From positions 1-24,323 of IMG/VR virus record IMGVR_UViG_3300034106_000811: 24,323 nt of DNA; one strand, written 5' to 3'. This document shows, in pieces, positions 6,548-14,584 of this stretch. Each line of letters begins with the position of its first letter. Position 1 is the stretch's first letter. The notes below the pieces were generated by a model. It saw only the letters and a list, made by a program, of their open reading frames with translations. It did not search any database and was not told where the DNA came from. The translations under genes and the position numbers were made by a program. This stretch comes from a virus.

Positions 6548-9388
6548 TTATCCGTTACCTATTACAAAATAATTTGTTCCATCACACACAATCCATTTCT
6601 TTTCCCAATGGTTGTTGATGACCTCATCGTCTGCTCCGTTTATTGTCGCAGCGGTTGCCGTTGCAATCGTAATTGAATGTGCTGAATTTGTTTTGAGAAA
6701 CACCCAATGCTTTCCACTCAATCCTGATGGATCGGGAAGAGTCACGGTGAACGCTCCAGCGGTCGCATCACACAGGAACAACCAATCGTCTTTGGTCACG
6801 CTTGTTGTAGTTGTTACCGTCTTAACTGCACCTCCACTCAAGAATGATGGATACATCTCGTAATTGCCAAGATAGAGTGTGTCAGGTTTAGTGACTGCAA
6901 AGTCATCACACAATATCGCAGCACTCCCATCCGTTCCCGCTTGGAAGGTTGTGTTTTTGGAAACAACCGCAAATGTATCGGTAAGATTGTTGTTCTGCAC
7001 AATGCCATCTCCCTGAATTATACCTCCTCCTCCTTGACTTACACCAACCGTCACACCTTTGATGCCGGGTTTGATTGGTATATTTCCACCGGGATAGATG
7101 TCGGATTCCGCATCGGTTTGCCCCGCAGTTCCCGCACCGATTGTCTTTTGAACTATTGATGCTGGTTCAATAAATTGCTGAAGCAAGAACTCGCACAAAT
7201 ACACCCCATCCTCAATTGGGTTGTAATCGGTGATTTGATTCAATCTCCAATACTGCCCTTCAAAGAAGTAAGCATCCGAGAATGACAAGTTCAGCCAATC
7301 CTTTGGGGTTATGCGGAAGTATGCTCTTAATATCTTGGAGTTTGATCCTGTAATCTCACTCAAGAAACGATAGTAGTAATTATTAACAAGGTTTGCATTG
7401 GTGTACTTATACCCCGCACCTACACCAATCTCTCTCGGCATTCCAAAAAGAATGTCATAAGTGGGATTGCTGATTGAGTCCAAGTGAATGGTCAATGGGA
7501 TTGAGAATTGATTTGTATAGTTCAAACCAACACCCGCATATTGTGCGTAGAACTTCCAATTGACTCCACTAACAACACCACCAAAATACAATAACCGCAA
7601 GTCACCATCTTGATAATTGGGGACATACGACAAGACAAAGTTCTTTTGGTTGTTGTACGAGTTTATCTGCGTAGGTGCAAAAGCAATTTGAATCTTTTTC
7701 TCATTCTTGATAAACTGGTTGTCAACCTTGTATGTGCGACTTCCGTATGTTGTTTGATACGATTCCTGATACAAGACATTGGCTTCGTCCTTGCCCTCTT
7801 TGTATTGTAGGACATATGGGTTGGCTTCAAGTTCTCCCATAGGAACAATCTCAACAGGTTGAGAATAGTCCAATTTAGCAGTCCAATCAACATTATCTCC
7901 AGTATAGAACTCATCTCGTGGAACGCAACGCAGATTCTTTGGATTGTCTTTGTCAGGTTCAATGTACAAATTGAACATCTTAACAAACGACATAAACATC
8001 TCGCTTTGCTTGACTTCGGAGTTTAGGAATGCAGAGAAGTCAACCGTCTCTCCAAGTCCGTATGTGTACGCTGATTGATTGCTCTCAATAAACGAATCCA
8101 CTCCGATGTCCAAAGAGAATTGTGCATTGGTCAAATTGTAATTGTTTGCATCGTCATAAACTTGTGCCAATCTCACATCCAACACATTGCCTGTAAAGAC
8201 CGCCAAAGGTGAGAAGTACAATCCCACTTGGAATGCTGGTGATCCGAAGTCAACGGTGACCGTGCTTGTTTGCTTCAATACTCCGTCAACATACAATCCA
8301 AACACCAAGTGTATGTCCTCTTGAAATACAGGTGCATACCCGGTGGATGCGTAGTTGATTGAAAGGTCAACATCAAACACATATCGTCCGCCAATGGGTG
8401 CAGTATAACGACCAGTAGTGTTGTTGTAATTGCCACCATTGTCAAAGTTCCCACCTGTGGAATCGTTTTGGAATATAAGGATTGAGTTCAGGTCAAGGGA
8501 TTGTGCCGTTGTTGTGCGAGAAGCTCGGAATCTTCTTGACTCCAATGTCGCAGCATTTGCCGTCAATGCCGATGGTGCTGGTAACACCAACCGCTTAAAC
8601 CTATCCGAGTTGAAAAAGGAATCGTTTGTGTAGGTGAATCCAGCATTGGTGAAGATTTTGTCAACAACCGTCTTTGCATAGAGCGAAGGAGTGAACTGAC
8701 TTGTATCCCACAAAGCGATGTTTGTCGGATGTCCCTTGTCTATCATCGCATACATATAACCTGTGCCATATGCGAATGCTTGTGTCGTTCCGTTCTTGTA
8801 GATTTGGTTTGACCAAGAGTCAATGATGTTGCCACTTGACAAGGTGTGGTTGTATTCGCTGAAATCTAATTGGTTGAGTTTGCGTTCTGCGATGGTCGTA
8901 AAGAAGTCCGCTGATTGTCCGTGACAAGTTACCTCATAGGTGATGTGTGTGGAGTCATCAACACGGATTTGAATCAACCGCAAGAACCCTCTCAACTGCT
9001 CAATGCCATCTACATAGATGATGCACTCGGCTTTGAGATTTGGGTTGAATGTAGGTGCAAATTGTGTGACTGAAGTTGTGGTTTGCTCTACCTCAAAAAG
9101 ATGCGAGAAGATGATGTTGTTTGTCTTTGAACCGGGCAACTCAATTGTCTTTGTCCAATCCGATGACCTTGTGTCAGGTTCACGGATGTCTGCAATTGAG
9201 CGATTGATTAAGACATTGAAATCGTTGTAGGTGTCAAGTTTGCGTTGAACCCAACTACCACCCAATGCAATCTCTTTTGAAATACGGCATTCCTCACCTT
9301 CTTCAAAAGCATCAACAACACGACTCTCAAAACTGCCCTCAATCGTTTCAAGCAACGATGTGGGGATGGCAACATAAATTTCTATCAT
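6548..9388 (-). CDS. Large tail-tip/baseplate protein (946 aa)
   Basis: The largest gene in the window starts in an ATGA overlap with the gene before it. The N-terminal half contains patterns such as FNVLINRSIADIREPDTRSS and ELPGSKTNN, followed by a long beta-rich region that includes a jelly-roll-like insertion around residues 300-430. The region around residues 780-830 is glycine-rich. The last about 110 residues (TKDDWLFLCDATAGAFTVTLPD...KHWVFLKTNS) resemble the beta-structured fibre-tip module seen at the ends of many phage tail and head fibres. It is probably a tail-tip, Tal- or hub-like protein that combines tail attachment with a fibre-like C-terminus. The specific role is inferred from position and fold style. 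Confidence 0.6.
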   Translation of the reverse strand: MIEIYVAIPTSLLETIEGSFESRVVDAFEEGEECRISKEIALGGSWVQRKLDTYNDFNVLINRSIADIREPDTRSSDWTKTIELPGSKTNNIIFSHLFEVEQTTTSVTQFAPTFNPNLKAECIIYVDGIEQLRGFLRLIQIRVDDSTHITYEVTCHGQSADFFTTIAERKLNQLDFSEYNHTLSSGNIIDSWSNQIYKNGTTQAFAYGTGYMYAMIDKGHPTNIALWDTSQFTPSLYAKTVVDKIFTNAGFTYTNDSFFNSDRFKRLVLPAPSALTANAATLESRRFRASRTTTAQSLDLNSILIFQNDSTGGNFDNGGNYNNTTGRYTAPIGGRYVFDVDLSINYASTGYAPVFQEDIHLVFGLYVDGVLKQTSTVTVDFGSPAFQVGLYFSPLAVFTGNVLDVRLAQVYDDANNYNLTNAQFSLDIGVDSFIESNQSAYTYGLGETVDFSAFLNSEVKQSEMFMSFVKMFNLYIEPDKDNPKNLRCVPRDEFYTGDNVDWTAKLDYSQPVEIVPMGELEANPYVLQYKEGKDEANVLYQESYQTTYGSRTYKVDNQFIKNEKKIQIAFAPTQINSYNNQKNFVLSYVPNYQDGDLRLLYFGGVVSGVNWKFYAQYAGVGLNYTNQFSIPLTIHLDSISNPTYDILFGMPREIGVGAGYKYTNANLVNNYYYRFLSEITGSNSKILRAYFRITPKDWLNLSFSDAYFFEGQYWRLNQITDYNPIEDGVYLCEFLLQQFIEPASIVQKTIGAGTAGQTDAESDIYPGGNIPIKPGIKGVTVGVSQGGGGIIQGDGIVQNNNLTDTFAVVSKNTTFQAGTDGSAAILCDDFAVTKPDTLYLGNYEMYPSFLSGGAVKTVTTTTSVTKDDWLFLCDATAGAFTVTLPDPSGLSGKHWVFLKTNSAHSITIATATAATINGADDEVINNHWEKKWIVCDGTNYFVIGNG

Positions 9389-10512
9389 TGGCGTTGTCTC
9401 TTGGATTCAAAGGAATAACTCATATCAACTTCAATGAAGAACGCATTGTCTTGAATATGCTTCTTGACTTCGTAGGTTGTTGCGTCTATGTTCACCGCCA
9501 CCAATGTGCCATCGTAAGCATAGACAACGGGAGATGTAAACAAGTCAAGCAACCACTCGGATTGCTCTTCCGTGATCCAGTTACTAAACATCTTGACCTT
9601 GTGAGTCATATTGGTGTCATAGGTCTTTTGCTTGAATGCCGATGTAGTGTAACCGTATGTCGCACCCAATGTGTATGGGTTGGACTTGAATTGCTTTCGC
9701 TGGATGTCGTAATTGTCACGCCTTACCCGGTTGAATCGGAATGAGTCAAACCCACCTAATGAGTTCAGGAAGAACAAATCGGTTGTGTCGTATTTGCTAC
9801 ACTCCTCAATCAAGTTGACTCGGTAGGTTTCGGATAGAACCGTTCCTCCAAGTTTTAACTGGATGTCGTAATATGTCGCTGCACCCGGTATTGTCAATTG
9901 ACTTCCTGATGGAATGCGAACCACCTTTGTTGATGGTAGATTGATTGTTTGTGTGGATGCGTCCGAGTAAGTTACAAGGGCAGTTGTTGCCGTGTTGCGG
10001 ATAGCATAGAGCCAATCCTTTTGAGTGCGGTGAATCGTCTTGCTTCGGATAGGAGTCAAGAATAATCCATTGCCATCCATTGTGTATTGACCAGCATAGT
10101 TCACCAAGTCAATTGGATTGAGTGCAGCATTCCACACGCTTCCAGTTGCCGATGTCAAGTTGGTGTATTCGGTGACGCTTCCTGTGGCAGATGCAGAGTA
10201 TTCATATCCAAACTCCACCTTGTAATCCATAATTGAATTTGTGCAACCACTTGCTGCACTATCGTTGAAGTTCCAATCATAGGTGACATAATTCTCAAGG
10301 ATGCGTCCGATGTTGAACACCCCCTTGTTTGTGCTGCCATAGTAGATTGGTGCTTTGAGCTTGGCAAGTGAAGTGGTGCTTTGCTTGACCTCTGCAATGA
10401 ACTTGAAATTGTCCTTTGTGTAGATGCCACCTGATGACTCCGTAATGACAAAGTTGGTATCGTTGTACGCTGGAGCGTATTCGTTTGGTTGTTGTGTGAT
10501 AGATAGTGCCAC
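9385..10512 (-). CDS. Putative distal tail / minor tail protein (375 aa), GTG start
   Basis: The only plausible start is the GTG at 10512: an in-frame stop lies a few codons upstream and the next methionine is far inside. The product begins ALSITQQPNEYAPAYND and is beta-rich, with RVNLIEECSKYDTTDLFFLNSLGGFDSFRF in the middle. The C-terminal portion mentions a segment that reads like a tail-interaction domain (WITEEQSEWLLDLFTSPVVYAY). It is directly coupled to the 946-residue protein (ATGA) and follows a large intergenic gap, so it starts a transcription unit or is the first gene after a control region. A distal-tail or tail-tip adaptor is the best guess. Confidence 0.55.
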   Translation of the reverse strand: MALSITQQPNEYAPAYNDTNFVITESSGGIYTKDNFKFIAEVKQSTTSLAKLKAPIYYGSTNKGVFNIGRILENYVTYDWNFNDSAASGCTNSIMDYKVEFGYEYSASATGSVTEYTNLTSATGSVWNAALNPIDLVNYAGQYTMDGNGLFLTPIRSKTIHRTQKDWLYAIRNTATTALVTYSDASTQTINLPSTKVVRIPSGSQLTIPGAATYYDIQLKLGGTVLSETYRVNLIEECSKYDTTDLFFLNSLGGFDSFRFNRVRRDNYDIQRKQFKSNPYTLGATYGYTTSAFKQKTYDTNMTHKVKMFSNWITEEQSEWLLDLFTSPVVYAYDGTLVAVNIDATTYEVKKHIQDNAFFIEVDMSYSFESKRQRQ

Positions 10513-10901
10513 GATAGAAAATAGCGGTTAGGGTTGTGCGTCCCAAATGCACACCAATATGCACATATTGCATAATACAATGGTTAATTACACCGATTTT
10601 GGGGTAGTTTAACCAATATATTGTTAACCTATAGGTTTAGTTTATGACGGATAGATTCAACTTTAAAGTTGAATTTTTGTGATAATGTCACAATTATCCA
10701 ACGATAAAGTGCGATATAATACGCAAAAGCATATAGTTTAGTCCCTTTTATGGCAAGTTATATGTGTATGGGTATAATACCGCTCGGTATAAAACAAGGG
10801 GATTGAATGAACCACCTTCAACATCTTCCCGATAGGGAATGCAAACATTTGCCACTAATCCTATATTTTGGCAATTTGTAACAAATACTGCCAATAATTT
10901 G
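10513..10901. other. Palindrome-dense non-coding region between packaging/chaperone genes and the tail block
   Basis: No supportable gene lies here. The region is AT-rich and holds several inverted repeats: CAATATG/CATATTG around 10555-10570; CAATATATTG at 10614-10623; AACCTATAGGTT at 10626-10637; a perfect 20-bp palindrome at 10655-10674 followed by T residues on the plus strand; TGTGA/TCACA at 10678-10692; GATAAT/ATTATC at 10681-10698; and ATACCG/CGGTAT at 10777-10790. No exact TAnnTTTG motif was found. The arrangement fits a control region for the tail genes, or an origin or packaging-related site; which one is open. Confidence 0.6.
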
Positions 10902-10907
10902 TTACAA
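10868..10907 (-). promoter_or_regulatory. Stem-loop at the end of the chaperone gene with a competing hairpin
   Basis: On the minus strand an 11-bp perfect stem (10907-10897 with 10886-10876) with a 10-nt loop includes the stop codon of the chaperone frame. The loop holds TTGGCA (10894-10889), which is complementary to TGCCAA just downstream (10873-10868), giving an alternative, mutually exclusive pairing. There is no T-tract after it, so it is not a classic terminator. Confidence 0.4.
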
Positions 10908-11192
10908 CATCTCGTTCAAACAAGCCACGACATATGCGTTGAATCCCTTTGTTGCTGACTGCTCCAATCGTTTCTGCCTCTCTTTTGTCTTTGCTTTGTA
11001 GAATGCAATCGTGTTCAGGAACTCAATCAACGGCATTTGCAAGATGGTGTCCCATTTTGTCCGATCCCCTTTGACAATCTTGTCAACTAATTCCAACCAC
11101 GCTAATGGACTTACGCTTCCCGTTTCAATTGGTTCATCTCCTCCTTCAAATAGGTTAGGATAGTTTCCAATAGTTTGGGATAAACTGCCGAA
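10902..11192 (-). CDS. Frameshifted C-terminal part (T) of the tail assembly chaperone
   Basis: This frame is continuously open from the T9 run at 11191-11199 to the stop at 10902-10904 but contains no ATG; the only internal start-like codon is TTG at 11096. It is in the -1 frame relative to the 182-residue gene. The product would be about 96 residues, with WLELVDKIVKGDRTKWDTI and MPLIEFLNTIAFY, features I associate with the T part of Bacteroidota phage tail chaperones. Fused to the first 156 residues of the upstream gene it gives a protein of about 252 residues. In lambda-type phages the longer GT product bridges tube and tape measure proteins during tail assembly. Independent translation from TTG is the alternative. 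Confidence 0.65.
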   Translation of the reverse strand, partial: FGSLSQTIGNYPNLFEGGDEPIETGSVSPLAWLELVDKIVKGDRTKWDTILQMPLIEFLNTIAFYKAKTKERQKRLEQSATKGFNAYVVACLNEML

Positions 11193-11659
11193 AAAAAAAC
11201 TGCATAGGAGTAAGCGGTGGTAACTGGAAGCGATAGAAACAATTCACACTTCTCTTGGTAGTGTGCTTGTGCATCGGTCACCTTCTTTGTGCGTCCCAAC
11301 AAATCAACCTCATAAGTCAGCAACGCCATCACTTTGTGGAGCGACTCAATCATATCACCGTTGAATACTTGCTGGAGTTCAATGAAGTGGTGTCCGCAAA
11401 TCTCGTTCGTTGTCTTTGCCAACTTCCAACGCCTTCCACGATGTCGGAATGAGAATCGCACCTTGTCGGTTGGTAGCGTGTTTAGGAACTCCAACTTCTT
11501 CAGTTCGGTTGTCAGCTCATCAATCGGCATTGACTCCACCTTGTCCATTGACCAATCTTTGACGATGGCAAGGGTGTTCATTGTTTTCTCAATGTGAGAC
11601 ATATCACGACAAGAGTGAATCTCTTGCAGTTGGTATATGGTTATATTATTCCATTTCAT
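11111..11659 (-). CDS. Tail assembly chaperone (G-like, 182 aa)
   Basis: The product begins MKWNNITIYQLQEI and is mostly helical, with EIHSCRDMSHIEKTMNTLA near the N-terminus and RFSFRHRGRRWKL in the middle. It sits 21 nt after the large terminase and directly before the -1-frame T-like region. In 0 frame it reads through the T9 run at codons 154-157 (GTT TTT TTT TCG) and ends at 11111. The pairing of a small helical protein, a slippery run near its 3' end and a second open -1 frame is the standard G/GT arrangement for tail tape-measure chaperones. What is odd is that two large tail genes and a 389-nt gap separate it from the tape measure gene. Family assignment is from pattern, not alignment. 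Confidence 0.62.
   Translation of the reverse strand: MKWNNITIYQLQEIHSCRDMSHIEKTMNTLAIVKDWSMDKVESMPIDELTTELKKLEFLNTLPTDKVRFSFRHRGRRWKLAKTTNEICGHHFIELQQVFNGDMIESLHKVMALLTYEVDLLGRTKKVTDAQAHYQEKCELFLSLPVTTAYSYAVFFSAVYPKLLETILTYLKEEMNQLKREA
11191..11200 (-). promoter_or_regulatory. Probable programmed -1 frameshift site (T9 slippery run)
   Basis: The minus-strand reading G-TTTTTTTTT contains a T_TTT_TTT heptamer in phase with the zero frame (GTT TTT TTT). A -1 slip enters a frame that stays open for 96 codons to 10902. Polymerase slippage on nine T residues could give the same outcome. I did not identify a clear downstream pseudoknot. Confidence 0.6.
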
Positions 11660-11680
11660 AGCGTTTCAATTTGTAACGAG

Positions 11681-12868
11681 TTAGGCAAAGTAAAAAGTAC
11701 CCGGTCTATTGTGTGACTTGCAATCCACCGCCAATGCGAGAGCCATAACGCAGTCATCGTGTAGTCCTGTCGGTGCGGTGTATCTCACACCAGTTCGTGT
11801 GTATTCAAATTCAAAGTTCTCCATCTCGCTTCCGATTGGTTCTTCAGGAAAGAATACCGAGTTCTGCTGAACGCAGAGAACCAGTCCCTCAATGAGTTGT
11901 TGCTTGGATTGTGATGTAAACTTGAATCCCTTGACTCTTTGGCATACCCTTTGGATTTGCTCCACAATAGGATCACCCACACCTGTTGAGTCAATGAACG
12001 CTGGAGTGTTTCCAATCAACCGAATGATTCTATCTTGTGTGATGCCCCAATCCGCTTGGAATCGGTCTACATATGCACATTGATTGTTGGCATCCAATCC
12101 AACGATGACGGTATAATCCGAGTATTTTGCAAGGTCAATTCCCCAAGCGACAACCGTACCCCTTGAGACAGGTCGGTAGCATTTGCGAATGTTGTCAATT
12201 CCAAAAGGGTTGGTCTTGTCATCCGCTGGTTCTGCGAGATACAACTCATTGAATACATTTTCAGGAAGGTCACGCTTTGCTTGTTCCACCTCCTCAAGTT
12301 TAAGAATCCCGGCTTTGACTGCATCGTAAGCGGTTATCTTGAAATAACGATAGTCACTCTCTCCGCTCCTCGCCCTTTCCCCTAACTTGTAGAACCAGTT
12401 CTTTTTGCCTTTGACATTCCCAATCAACTTGCACTTGCCTTGTGTGGCAGTTAGTGTTGAACGCATAGCATACCACGACTCCTCACGCATACGACTTGCC
12501 TCATCAATGACTGCAGCATACACATCGTCTCCATACAGGTTGTCAGGTTTCTCCCCCGACTTGAACTCAATGCGTGATCCTGTTGGTAAGGTGAGCAGTA
12601 ACTTGGTCTCGTTGCTTTGGAAGAAGTCACGGTCATTCACTTGTGTCTTCATCCTTCGGAATGCAATCTCCGCTTGTTGGTATACAGGAGCAACCCACCA
12701 AACTGATTGTCCATCCTTGCACTTGAGAGCTTGTTCAAACAACCATATGATGTGCGATGCGGTCTTGCCTGTTTTGGTAGACGCTGCCGTTATCGTAAAC
12801 CTCTCCTCACAATCAAGGATGGCTTGTTGGTAACTGGTGACATATGGTCGCTTGTAGTTTATTTGCAT
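11681..12868 (-). CDS. terL: Terminase large subunit (ATPase and nuclease), packages DNA into proheads
   Basis: This 395-residue protein has both motor and nuclease domains. The Walker A-like motif is at residues 29-36 (ASTKTGKT), the Walker B at about 116-123 (VYAAVIDE, D122-E123), and a coupling motif near 148-153. The nuclease domain has acidic residues at D245 (GIDLAKYSD), D293 (FIDSTGVGD) and D371/D372 (LHDDCVMALALA), the arrangement of a RNase H-fold terminase nuclease. The length is slightly short but typical of this group. The start ATG overlaps the glycosyltransferase gene by 10 nt. The tail chaperone follows after 21 nt; no portal gene does, which would be usual. Confidence 0.9.
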   Translation of the reverse strand: MQINYKRPYVTSYQQAILDCEERFTITAASTKTGKTASHIIWLFEQALKCKDGQSVWWVAPVYQQAEIAFRRMKTQVNDRDFFQSNETKLLLTLPTGSRIEFKSGEKPDNLYGDDVYAAVIDEASRMREESWYAMRSTLTATQGKCKLIGNVKGKKNWFYKLGERARSGESDYRYFKITAYDAVKAGILKLEEVEQAKRDLPENVFNELYLAEPADDKTNPFGIDNIRKCYRPVSRGTVVAWGIDLAKYSDYTVIVGLDANNQCAYVDRFQADWGITQDRIIRLIGNTPAFIDSTGVGDPIVEQIQRVCQRVKGFKFTSQSKQQLIEGLVLCVQQNSVFFPEEPIGSEMENFEFEYTRTGVRYTAPTGLHDDCVMALALAVDCKSHNRPGTFYFA

Positions 12869-13845
12869 AGTTTATCGTAAACCGACAACCGGGTAAGGTT
12901 GTGCAGTTCCAAATTGTGATAGGTGTTGCAATAGTCAAAGTTGCTCCGTCCCATAGATTGTCTCACCGAGTGACCAGCGTGAATCAGTTTTTCAATGGAT
13001 GCTTTCCAATTGTTTTTGTTGGTGAATATCACTCCATCGTTGGATGTGTGGTACAGGTAAGGGAACACCGCAGAGCATATGATAGGGATGCTATACGCTG
13101 CCGCCTCCACAATCTTCAACTCGCTCTTGCATTGATTGAAGTGGTTGTCCTGAAGCGGTGCAAGTACAAAGTCAAAGTGCTTGTAAACCTCTCCATATTC
13201 CCACACGCTTGTGCCTTCCACAATCTTGGCTTTTGGAATCAGTTTGACGATGTTGTTCCAATGCTCACTCGGAGTGTAACCAACGATGTAGAACTCAACA
13301 TCCATCGCATTGATGTCATCAGCGATGAGCTTCAAATCCTCCTCGTGTGTAATTCCTCCCACCCATCCAATCTTCACCGTCTCATTTTTCTCCTTAACTT
13401 GCGACCATTGGTTGTGTGTTAAGTCCAAGCAGTTTGGCACAACATAGACCTTCTCGTTGATGGTGCGTATCTCTTTCGCCAACATTGGAGTTGTTGTGAT
13501 AACTGCATCCGCATAGTGGATTGCATCCTTGATGGCGGTCTTGATTCCTTTCCTGTATGCCCAATACGCTGGATTATATTTGGGGAGTACCCAATAGTCA
13601 TCAATGTCCACGACATAGGGTTTCCCGGCATCAGCGATCCGCTTGAGAACATCGTATTGGTATTTGCCCAACCATCGTGAGAAAACAACAAGGTCATATT
13701 TGGAGAAGTCAACCGTCATCCATTCCTCTTGTGATTGGCAAACATCAATTGTTGCTTGTCCGTCCAACTGCAAACGAAGATGCGGTGTATAGATGCGGTG
13801 ATAAACCACACCATTCATTCCGTCAGTTAATATCAATAAGTTCAT
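12859..13845 (-). CDS. Glycosyltransferase, GT4-like (GT-B fold)
   Basis: This 328-residue protein is likely to transfer a sugar from a nucleotide donor. The N-terminal domain has MNLLILTDGMNGVVYHRI and DLVVFSRWLGKYQYDVL. The C-terminal domain starts around KIGWVGGITHEEDLKLIADDI, and contains HFDFVLAPLQDN followed by KSELKIVEAAAYSIPIIC, the E-x7-E-type donor-binding region of GT4 enzymes. The gene lies inside the terminase region, overlapping both neighbours (23 nt with the other glycosyltransferase and 10 nt with TerL), so it is co-transcribed with packaging genes. The substrate is not visible: candidates are virion proteins, host surface glycans, or modified DNA bases. Confidence 0.8.
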   Translation of the reverse strand: MNLLILTDGMNGVVYHRIYTPHLRLQLDGQATIDVCQSQEEWMTVDFSKYDLVVFSRWLGKYQYDVLKRIADAGKPYVVDIDDYWVLPKYNPAYWAYRKGIKTAIKDAIHYADAVITTTPMLAKEIRTINEKVYVVPNCLDLTHNQWSQVKEKNETVKIGWVGGITHEEDLKLIADDINAMDVEFYIVGYTPSEHWNNIVKLIPKAKIVEGTSVWEYGEVYKHFDFVLAPLQDNHFNQCKSELKIVEAAAYSIPIICSAVFPYLYHTSNDGVIFTNKNNWKASIEKLIHAGHSVRQSMGRSNFDYCNTYHNLELHNLTRLSVYDKLCK

Positions 13846-14584
13846 TTAGTATTTTTTCAAAGGTGTAGTTCTTGTTGTAATCATAAGCGACTCCTCCCAT
13901 CGGAATCACATTCGGGCAATGATGATAGGACTCAAGCATCCGTTTGACTTTCATTTGCTCTGCAAGTGCAAAGGTTGATGACTGATTCCCAATCACCAAC
14001 TTCACCGAGTTGATGACCTGTGCCAAAGCCAATGCATCTCTCACCTTCAGGTGTTCACAATCTAACTGGTGGCGTGAGCAGAATGCGTGATATTCCTCTT
14101 CGTATCCAAAGAAAATGCACTTGTGATTCTTGAGCGATTTGTAGTTGATGTCATTGTTGCGATAGCGTGTACTGAAATTCAAAAGGATTGTGTCCTTCAG
14201 CTCTTGAATTGGTTCAGGTGCAATCACACAAGGTTGAGTCAAGTCACAAGTCAATTCGGGATAGACAAAGAAGTGGTTTCTTCTCAAGTCACCAGCACTC
14301 AAGTTGAGTTCGTGCCTTCGGAATTTGTCAAAGTCATACACGATGTCAGCGTGAGAGTTCATCTGCACACTTTGGATGTATGGTTGGAACTCAAGCAATG
14401 GCTTGATGTAAGCATAGGAGATTGGGTTCATACAATACCCACCACCGGGATGATTCGGTGTTCCATTCGGTTCACGAAATCCGATGTGAAAATCAATCTT
14501 TTCTCCGTGCAACTCGGATGCTCTCTTTGTTGCAGAAAGGGAATAGATTAAATCACCGATATGTCCTGACTGAATTACTCTCAT
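13823..14584 (-). CDS. Putative GT9-like glycosyltransferase (heptosyltransferase-related)
   Basis: The 253-residue product begins MRVIQSGHIGDLIYSLSATK, the N-terminal pattern of GT-B enzymes related to ADP-heptose transferases (GDxxxxLxxxxxL). The C-terminal segment NSVKLVIGNQSSTFALAEQM matches the conserved sugar-nucleotide-binding GN-SS-x-x-x-LAE region of the family. It is shorter than typical (about 320-350 residues), suggesting a compact form. It starts in an ATGA overlap with the 61-residue gene and runs 23 nt into the GT4 gene, forming a two-glycosyltransferase pair. The pair probably works on the same glycan, but the acceptor is unknown. Confidence 0.68.
   Translation of the reverse strand: MRVIQSGHIGDLIYSLSATKRASELHGEKIDFHIGFREPNGTPNHPGGGYCMNPISYAYIKPLLEFQPYIQSVQMNSHADIVYDFDKFRRHELNLSAGDLRRNHFFVYPELTCDLTQPCVIAPEPIQELKDTILLNFSTRYRNNDINYKSLKNHKCIFFGYEEEYHAFCSRHQLDCEHLKVRDALALAQVINSVKLVIGNQSSTFALAEQMKVKRMLESYHHCPNVIPMGGVAYDYNKNYTFEKILNELIDIN

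Noticed and set aside
5573-6572. Long plus-strand frames within the tape measure gene
   Set aside because: They are antisense shadows of a coiled-coil coding sequence and show unnatural composition.
10155-10580. Alternative minus-strand frames overlapping the start of the 375-residue tail gene
   Set aside because: They are in other frames, lack plausible composition, and would conflict with the well-formed 375-residue protein.
10655-10678. Palindrome plus T-run as a terminator
   Set aside because: The T-tract lies on the plus strand, where I see no gene; on the minus strand there is no T-tract, so it is better treated as an operator-like palindrome.
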